Origin: Lyophyllum atratum | Lineage: Eukaryota; Basidiomycota; Agaricomycetes; Agaricales; Lyophyllaceae | Assembly (NCBI GenBank): GCA_014905825.1 | Contig: JACGCN010000035.1 | Span: 372,001-436,000 of the forward strand | DNA: 64,000 nucleotides | Direction of reading: 5' to 3' | Shown here: in pieces, positions 56,909 through 64,000 of the stretch | Position numbering within the stretch: the first letter of the stretch is position 1 | How the letters are laid out: each line of letters starts with the position of its first letter | Translations under genes and position numbers: made by a program | Notes under the pieces: generated by a model | What the model saw: only the letters and a program-made list of their open reading frames with translations | What the model was told of the DNA's origin: nothing | The model's database searches: none

Positions 56909-58569
56909 ATGTATATCTCCCTCATTCTGACCTTCCTAGCAGGTATCGCAGGAGCCCACGCCACATCCCCAACGCCCGCAACAAAAACCGTAACCGTCAC
57001 CCACACCCATCCAGCCATCCACTACCACGGACGGTGGGATGCCTCTCCGGGGACTTGGTGGTATGTCCCGTTCCCTTGACCCGGCTTATATACATATGTA
57101 TTTTTTAATAGGGCTGGATCTGGGTTCAAGCTCCACGTGAAAAATCTGCGCTCCCTCACTCTGAATCTCGGGCCTCACACCACGGCACCTTCCGCTGCGA
57201 CTGGGGTGTCTATCGACTACCAAGACTTCTTCACCGTGAACGCGTCTATGGGCGCCAACGTCGTCCCTTTGGTATCTTCCGCCTCGGATGGACATGGGGG
57301 TACTCATACCAAAGTGGTCCGAATCAATGTGGAGGGGTGGCAGAATAACCGTATCAACCTCGAGTCTATAACTCTGAACTCGGTATTTGTTAACGCCTTG
57401 ATGGTGGACGTGGTATTCAAGCTCGTGCGATAACCCAGGATGCCGAACTTCTTACTTACAAACCCTCGAAAATTGCGTTCCAGTTTATCGGGGACTCCCT
57501 GTCAGCTGTGAGTATCAACACCGACCTTTGGGCCAAAGGAAGAGCCGTATGCTGACTAGGGCGTTGGTCCCGGATTCTAGGGTCAGTTTCTTCCTCTGGG
57601 TGTGGATCAAGCATGGCCGTTCCTTGTGGGGGAGCATTTCAAGGCCGAACATAGCGTCACCGCCCAACCAGGAGCAGCCCTATCCGTATGATTCTTTTCC
57701 GGGGCTTTACAAATCAGCCTTTCCAATTGTCTTTACCTCTTAACAGGATGTCGTGTCCTTTGGCAATGTCCACGGCGTTTCCTTCCAGTTCTTCAAAGTA
57801 CGCCGTTTCCTTTTTTCCGGAGTGAGGTTGAACCTGAGGGGGTGTTCGGTAGACGGAAGACACGGGATTCTTCTATACGACAGACCACAATTTCACGACT
57901 CCTTGGAATTTCGCGCGCGATCAGCCGGCCCCGACGCATGTTGTGATTCATATCGGGTGCGTCCAGATACAGTAACTTGGTCGCTTGAGATTCTGATCGT
58001 GGCTTCTTGCATTTCCAGCGCGAACGATGCGGCGCAGGGCGTCACTGATGCCCAGTTCGCTGAGGTGTGTGGGGATCGCGTGCGATGGGAGTGAGTGTTG
58101 TAACTGACTTTTGTCAGGTTTACTCGACCTTCGTCGCGCGGCTTCGTATGATATACAAGCGCCAGCCGATATTCGTCTTCACACCTGTCCGTCATCCCCT
58201 CCTTTCACACACATCGATATCCATCTAATCACACTCCTTTTCCGCACAGTGGGGCTGGCCCAACGCGGACGGCAGCATCGGCCAATACTACGTCGGCCAA
58301 TACCACACCATAGTCAACAACAGGTGACCTCCCCCCACCCCTACCCCGCACCTTGAAGGATCACACACTGACACGTGTACAGAGTGGCTGCAGGCGACAA
58401 GAATATATTCCTCGTTGATACGACGGGGTGGGTCACGTTCGCGGACGTGTTTCCGGACAACCAGCATCCGAACGTTCTTGGGCACGCGAAGATTGCGGGG
58501 AAGTTCGAGGCGTGGTTGGAGGATTGGGGGTTGTGGGCTGAGAAGGAGTGGGCTAGTACTCCGATTTAG
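56909..58569 (+). CDS. Secreted SGNH/GDSL esterase, CE2-like
   Basis: Starts at ATG 56909 with signal peptide MYISLILTFLAGIAGAHA. An N-terminal beta-sandwich follows (YHGRWDASPGTWW, GSGFKLHVKNLRSLTLNLG, as in CE2 esterases). Then comes an SGNH domain: FIGDSLSA (block I nucleophile Ser), HIGANDAAQG (block III GxND), WGWPNADGSIGQYYVGQY, and DNQHPNVLGHAKIAG (block V Asp-x-x-His). It ends ASTPI-stop at 58567-58569. At least six introns. CE2 enzymes remove acetyl groups from xylan or other hemicelluloses outside the cell. The two-domain order and the W/Y-rich motifs support this, but the substrate is inferred. It fits wood or litter decay together with the LPMO at 28836-30086. Confidence 0.85.
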
Positions 58570-58698
58570 GGGTTGGAATTAGGGTTATGTGTCGATCTTC
58601 ATGCTATTCAACTTGTTATGGGAGAGTTTCAGAAGGACGCCTCTTTGATTGTGAAAAGCATAACTTCAGGCCGGGAAGGGATAAACTCCCCTTTTTCT

Positions 58699-58708
58699 AA
58701 AAACAAAA
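58699..58708 (-). terminator. RNA polymerase III terminator of tRNA-Thr
   Basis: On the minus strand, a T4 run followed by a T5 run lies 18-27 bases 3' of the tRNA, the usual pol III stop signal. Confidence 0.7.
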
Positions 58709-58725
58709 CAAGAGCAGGACTGATT

Positions 58726-58821
58726 TCCCTCTAGCCGACTTGAACGACTGACCTCGTCATTACATACACAATGTGTCGTACTGTATACTAGTGACGCGCT
58801 CTACCACTGAGCTAAGAGGGA
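58726..58821 (-). tRNA. tRNA-Thr(AGU) with a 25-nt intron
   Basis: Minus strand. The acceptor stem TCCCTCT/AGAGGGA pairs perfectly. D arm GCTC-AGTGGTA-GAGC; anticodon stem CGTCA/TGACG; T arm AGTCG-TTCAAGT-CGGCT. The loop starts CTAGTA, placing anticodon AGT at 34-36, and the extra bases TACAG...ATGTA form a 25-nt intron after position 37, the canonical place. Mature length 71 nt. The A box (TAGCTCAGTGG) and B box (GTTCAAGTC) are present. Confidence 0.95.
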
Positions 58822-59676
58822 ATATATAAGGCCATCGAAGTAGCCGATCTCATGTGGTTGCGGCCTCGTCGGTTCTCGGATCTGTCCCACCGGTTACGTT
58901 CGCGGGTTCCGCATGCGAGGCAACGTCAAGGAGGTTCGCAGTGACGTGCTATATTCTACCAACAGCCTTCTTAGACCTTCATTCATCTGTTTTCGCCGCA
59001 TATACGCACTGATGACGCCGAACCTCAGGCCTCAGGCCTCAGGTCTTACTCTTTCTGTTTATCAACGATCACAGTAGAAGTAGTGCAAGTTTTTGAACGT
59101 AGTGTAGCCAAGTGTATACGTCTATGAGAGTCCTCAATATGCTGCAGACATCGATTTGTAGTCATAGATAGTAGAGCCGGCTGTGAACGATAGCGAGACG
59201 TTTGTGTCCTGCAGCGTCAGCTAAAGATTCAGAAAAGGTCGCATCTTCTTAACGTTGGCTCACCAGGTGGCACGATACCACTTAATCAGAAGGCTTGTCC
59301 TGGAATTGCACCCGCGATGTTCCATGCTCACGTATGCATACAGTGAAGTTAGAGTTGAGTACATAAGATTCCACACGCGTATACTTGGGGTATGCGCGTA
59401 TATGCATATATGTTACTTACATCTTGCTATCAAACCCAATCATTAGCGCTGAATGGACGATTTACTTCTCGTACATATCGCTGAGGGAGAATGTGAGATT
59501 CATCACCGTCAGAATACATGCGATGACTTGCTACTTATGATAACCTAGAACCAAATACAAAGTACAGAAACAGATTCTCATGCTTTTGAAGAAGTTACAT
59601 TTGCGCCAAATGAATGGTGCGTTCACCCAGGAAGTGTTTGTTTTGCATTTAGGCGGATGACGGGCGAAAGGAACGG
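58822..59676. other. Intergenic region
   Basis: About 850 bases between the tRNA and the La gene stop codon. No gene recognised. A short direct repeat, CCTCAGG three times in a row, is at 59023-59043. Confidence 0.4.
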
Positions 59677-61699
59677 TCATGATGCCGCCTCCCCATCCGT
59701 CTTCGTCTTCTTCGCACTCTGCAGGACAGGCGGCCCCGCCGTACCCCGCACACCAACATGAGGCCCACCATCAGGCTCCACAGCCCTCTTCCGCTTCTCG
59801 CCGACCTCCTCTGAACCCGCCTCCTTCGCCTCGGGCTTCTTATCACGGCCGTCGCGTCCCCCGGCGCCTCCGCGTCCACCACGTCCGCCACGACCGCCCC
59901 CTCGGCCACCGCGTCCACCACGAGTATTCTCGCGTCCTCCCCCGCGTCCGCCGTCACGTCCACCACCCCGACCGCGGGCGCCTCCACGGCCCCGCCCCCG
60001 TCCGCCGCCGAATGAGCTGTCAAGAGCGGACCTCGCTGCTGTCTGCGCCCGCTCGATTTGGAACGCCTTCTCGTCCGCCTCTATTGGAACACGAAAGAGA
60101 GAAATCAGTAAGGCGAGAGACATGGAACGGGGTTTGTGGACGCACCTTCGGGAAGGGACCATGTCACGGGTTTAGAGTTGATGGTTTTGATGGCCTCCCT
60201 GACCGTCTCGATCTCCTCCTCCGTGAGCGCCTTGTGGAAGCCAACAAGCCCAGAGTCCTCCCCACGAGCGTATTTGATGAACGGCGCGCGGCCTTCGAAC
60301 TTCTCCTTAATGGGGTCCTGGGGATCACTCAGCACCTGGCCGACAAGCGAAGACACAACCATGACGCACCTTGATCTCAGACCACGTAACGTCCCCACCG
60401 CAACCCTCGAATCGGAGCGTAGCGCCCTTGACATACGGCACGTCCTCCTCCTTGACGCTGCCTGTCCCCTCTTCGTCCTGCTGGATCAGGATCTTCGAAC
60501 CCATGAACTCCAGGAAGACCTCCTTGGGCTCGGTAGCGCCTGCACTTCCCTTTGAGGGCGTCGACTTGGCGCGGGCCATCTCGCGGAAGGCGTTGAAGCC
60601 CCGGGTGGTGGACATGAGCTCTTTGCGGTTGTTCGCAGTCTTGCCCGTCAACCCTTTTTCTTTGATCTTCATGTCGCAGTAGGCTTCTCTATAAATGAGA
60701 TAGTAATTAAAGGGCTTGAGATGGGGTGTGAGGGTGTGAGGACGTACTTTGTCATGATGAGCAGCTCTTCGCCGTCCCAAGAGGGCTTGGGGTCTGATTT
60801 CAGGAACGCCTCGACGTGGTCGAAATCAGCAAATTCAGCGAAGACGGAGTTCTGGGGAGTATATCAGACGGGATTACAAAAATGGATAACATGAGAGCAA
60901 TTTAGAAATATCAGGAAATTCAGCTTCGGATTTCCAGGATGGATCAGAGCGAGGGCAGCCGATGACGAGGTCTCGAAAGCTTGACCATATTGAGAAATGG
61001 ATAGATGGTTGGACGAACCTTGAACTTTTTGTTTTCGTCACGTCTCATGCGGACTGCGTTGGTCTTCCCATATTTGCCGAAGAAATCCTCTAATCGCCTC
61101 TGTAAAGTGGGGTCTTCGTCTGGGAAGCCTTTCTATCGCCAGAGGTTAAGGCAAAGGCACCCGACACACAATCAAGCACATACTGCGTACACGCTCCTCT
61201 CGAACTGGCCCTTGGGCTCCTGGACCTCCGTGCGTCTACGGACCTTCTTTCCAGCCTCGTCCACTTCCAAGAAGTCGCTCGTCCGGAGCGCCCTGGCAAC
61301 CCATTCGTGCCCAAGCGCTGAATATTCGCGCATGCGTTTGAACGAGGCTACCGTCTGGACGGGGACCCAGTGATCCGGGTCTTTTGTATATAGAGTCCAC
61401 ATGAACCTGGGTTCTCACTTAAGTCAAACCGACATAAGCATGCCTTGAAGCTCACTTGTCGTATGGAAGGTTGGCATCCGCGAAGTAAAATTCGACTTGA
61501 ATGGAGATAAGTTCATATCAAGCTGGGTTGAGATATGGAAGTTAAACGTACTCTGTTTCGCAGCCTTGGCCATCAACTCCTTATCATCCCCTTCACTCGT
61601 CTTCTCAGTAGCGGTCGAGCTCTCCGCCTTCTCCTTCACCTCGGCAACAGGAATAACGGGGACTCCCACCGCGGTCATTTCGACATCTTCTCCAGCCAT
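59677..61699 (-). CDS. LHP1: La protein (LARP3), RNA-binding
   Basis: Minus strand from ATG 61699 (MAGEDVEMTAVGVPVIPVAE). An acidic N-terminus is followed by the La motif, spliced as IEFYFADANLPYDK then FMWTLYTKDP...WVPVQTVASFKRMR and SDFLEVDEAGKKV. RRM1 comes next (VY / AKGFP / DEDPTLQRRLEDFFGKYGK / NSVFAEFADFDHVEAFL). A second RRM-like region follows, with KEVFLEFMG, LRFEGCGGDVTWSEIK, EGRAPFIKYARGEDSGLVGF and NSKPVTWSLPE. The C-terminus is an RGG-rich stretch ([19 protein letters not shown]) with a basic KRKR tail, ending DGEAAS-stop at 59677. Known role: binds 3' UUU-OH ends of pol III transcripts such as the nearby tRNA, protects them and acts as a chaperone in the nucleus. The long RGG tail could add RNA or methyl-arginine interactions. 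Confidence 0.93.
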
Positions 61700-62011
61700 G
61701 AGTCAAATAAATGAGAGTAATAGATAAAAGGAAAAGATTTTGCAGCAAGAAAGAGTCCTTCCGACTGTAGTGAAGAAGGAAGAGTCAGAGGATGTCAGAT
61801 AACGCCGACAGATTTTTACGGTTGATGGGATGAAGTGCTGAAGATTTTTGGAGATAAACTGATCATGCCCTCAGGTTAGGGTTAATCCACGTGCTTGACA
61901 ATGGTCGCGTCGGGAACCCGTGGGCCGGAGGCCGAAGAGTGACCTTGTCAGTTGTTCACGTCTTGATGCATATTCACAGGTTTCTCCCGAATCAACTTCA
62001 TCTGCACCAGC
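61700..62011. promoter_or_regulatory. Bidirectional promoter, La / acyl-CoA oxidase
   Basis: 312 bases between two divergent start codons. No coding content. It presumably carries both promoters. No oleate-response-like element was recognised with confidence. Confidence 0.5.
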
Positions 62012-64000
62012 ATGTCGAGTTCCAACGATGCAGCGCAGAGGACAGCAAATGACATGACTACTGCGAGAGCTGGAGCGTCAATAGACGTTTCTTCTACCAG
62101 GGATTTCTTGCATAGCGAGTATCCATTCCCTATAGTCGCGTGGATGCCGAAGCGGGGTCAAGAAAGCTGAACGAAATCCCCTCCTAGATGGACACGAAGA
62201 GTGGCAAAAGCGGGACAAGATCGTCAGTGTTTTGGAGAACGATCCTGTGTTTGATAAGTCGCGCAGGTGACCGACAAAGCACGTTTGTACGACGAACCTC
62301 GAACTCATTCGGTCGTCTTATAGAGAATTTATGACCCGCACCGAACGCTATCAACGCGGGCTTGCCATGACTAACCGTATCTATGAGCTTCAGGAAACAC
62401 GTAGATGGTCAAACGAGGATACTTCCCTCGCAATCGCAAGTCTGGACGAAGGTCTTCCGAATGGTCTCCACAACGTCGGTACGTATTGGAAACAACGGAT
62501 TCAAAGCGTTATTTGACTCCTCGGACTAGCGTTCCAGCCCGTCTTTTTCTCCCAAGGGTCGCCTTCACTCGTGGCCAAGTATGGCCCACTAATCGCGACG
62601 CGCGGGATCCTGGGATGCTACCTCCAGACTGAACTCGGCCACGGAACTAATGTCGGGAAATTAGAAACCACTGCAACCTTCATACCCGAGACGCAGGAGT
62701 TTGAGATCAACTCACCCACCCTCACGAGTAGTAAATGGTGGATCGGAGCGCTAGGGAAGACATCAACACATGGGGTGGTTCAAGCGAAATTGATTCTTCC
62801 AGATGGAAACGACGTTGGCCCTCATCTCTTCCTCGTCCAGTTGAGGAGTATGGGTAATGGCATTGGTGTCCTTCTACTTATTTTAGTTCCTGACGTCTGC
62901 TAGATGATCACAAGGTCCTGCCTGGTCTTGTTATCGGCGATATTGGTCTGCATCGTCTCCTTACAAATTAGCGAAAGCATTGACGGCAGTTTAGGCCCTA
63001 AGGCATTAGCGGGCTATTCCACGACCGATAACGGGTTTGCGCGGTTTGACCATGTCCGTATACCGAAGGAGAACATGCTATCCAAATTTGCGCAGGTCAC
63101 GGATGATGGGCAATACGTTCAACCTCCTCACGCGAAACTCAGTTACGGCGGGGTGAGTGTTTCTTAAACCAGCAGAAATCCAGCAAGCAAGCTCACAATT
63201 TCTCAGATGCTTTACATTCGCGCAAAGTATGTAGTTCTTTTACGCTGTCATCTTACGCGTCTGATGAATCTCATGCTAGCATGGTGACGGGTGCAGGCTG
63301 GCTGATGGCGAAAGGTTGATTCTTGTTCTCGACCATTTCACCATTCGCGCTAATCCTTCCACCAGCCGCCACCGTTTCAATACGATATGCCACGGTGAGG
63401 AGACAAGGTGAAAGAGGCTCCGATGGCCTTGAAAAACAAACCATTACCTACCCGTCTGTCTATATCCGCCTGCTGCCCATCCTATCACATGCCTACGTCT
63501 TCATTCAGCTTGGTCGGACGCTGGTGCGTCGCAGCACAGATGCAGACAACGGTTATCCACATACTAATGACGATGTATCTCAGCTTCAATCCTTCGACGC
63601 TATGTCCAAACGGCTGGCATCAGGGGATACATCATTACTTGCAGAGATGCATGCGACCACGAGTGGTCTGAAAGTCATGGTTTCTTCTTTGGGTGTCCAT
63701 GACCTTGAGGTCGCCAGACGGTCTATGGGCGGCCATGGATACAGCGCGTTCGCTGGCCTTGGTAGGCTTTACGCTGATTACCTCCCAAGTGTAACGTAAG
63801 CCAGCAGTGTTTCCTGCACCTATAACGTCAATAAGTTCAATGATGTCACAGATACGAGGGTGATAACTTCGTGCTGGACCAACAGGTCGTCCGTGCTGCT
63901 CTCAAGTCGTATAAAACCCTTTTCTCCTCTGCAGACCCCCCGGCGTCCTCGTTATCGCCATCTTCACATTACCTCCGCCTCCTACTCCCATCTAACCAGC
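62012..64000 (+). CDS. POX1: Peroxisomal acyl-CoA oxidase, 3' end cut by the window
   Basis: Starts at ATG 62012 (MSSSNDAAQRTANDMTTARA). Coding blocks in order: GHEEWQKRDKIVSVLENDPV, FDKSRR/EFMTRTERYQRGLA, TSLAIASLDEGLPNGLHNV, AFQPVFFSQGSPSLVAKYGP, CYLQTELGHGTNVGKLETTA (FAD/substrate region), SSKWWIGALGKTSTHGVVQA, GPKALAGYSTTDNGFARFDH, RIPKENMLSKFAQVT, TVSIRYATVRRQG, AEMHATTSGLKVMVSSLG, RRSMGGHGYSAFAGLGRLYA and YEGDNFVLDQQVVRAALKSY. The catalytic Glu region (YEGDN) and FAD-binding signatures are present. It performs the first step of peroxisomal beta-oxidation, giving trans-2-enoyl-CoA and H2O2. The C-terminal third lies beyond the window. The junction between the first two exons (about 62100) does not resolve as a canonical GT-AG splice in frame. 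Confidence 0.92.

Noticed and set aside
1..64000. CRISPR arrays, bacterial operons, rRNA genes
   Set aside because: None seen. The window is intron-rich eukaryotic DNA. The only rRNA-like sequence is the short antisense guide in the snoRNAs.

Overview
The window is nuclear DNA of a filamentous basidiomycete, most likely a mushroom-forming Agaricomycete. The genes are broken by many 45-70 nt GT-AG introns. The protein families also fit: a DUF6534 seven-helix protein, a TPR/F-box/LRR protein, a velvet regulator, an AA9 LPMO, an SGNH/CE2-like esterase, a membrane-anchored WD40-like protein and receptor-like single-pass membrane proteins. All gene models were read by eye from the raw sequence, so exon edges are approximate unless stated.

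Layout. 1-344: tail of a DHHC palmitoyltransferase. 858-2843: intact nine-exon GPHR/ABA-GPCR gene, followed by a decayed tandem copy of its 3' half (3188-4160). 4707-8339: membrane-anchored WD40-like gene. 8664-13400: eEF1B-gamma neighbourhood, with a full-length gene (9461-11018, -), a GST-only paralogue (11503-12406, -) and, upstream of the paralogue, spliced leader-like exons whose introns hold two snR38-type C/D snoRNAs. A snoRNA-less inverted copy of that leader lies at 8664-9010. 13488-14425: NmrA-like oxidoreductase. 15808-16725: a miniature LTR element (TRIM) with perfect TSDs. 16834-23794: a membrane-protein gene split in frame by a 6.0-kb Ty3/gypsy chromovirus with apparently identical LTRs. 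26180-28035: DUF6534 protein. 28836-30086: AA9 LPMO. 30952-33588: unknown protein with repeated dsRBD-like segments. 35316-39373: velvet regulator with a very long low-complexity tail. 40387-41443: intact paralogue of the split membrane-protein gene. 42058-43913: F-box protein. 46320-50001: NST1. 50618-53285: amino-acid/choline permease. 53991-54188: possible small secreted protein. 54798-55979: phosphopantetheinyl transferase. 56909-58569: secreted SGNH esterase. 58726-58821: intron-containing tRNA-Thr(AGU). 59677-61699: La protein. 62012-end: acyl-CoA oxidase, running off the window.

How parts may work together. The eEF1B-gamma genes and the snoRNAs both serve translation: one is elongation-factor machinery, the other guides methylation of the peptidyl-transferase region of 25S rRNA. 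In budding yeast snR38 sits in an intron of the eEF1B-gamma gene TEF4, so the association here looks ancient. The AA9 LPMO and the SGNH esterase are secreted and fit plant-cell-wall decay. The rest is a normal mix of housekeeping and lineage-specific genes. The strongest leads are the duplicated snR38 locus with its inverted snoRNA-less copy, the very young chromovirus insertion into a coding exon, and the TRIM element.
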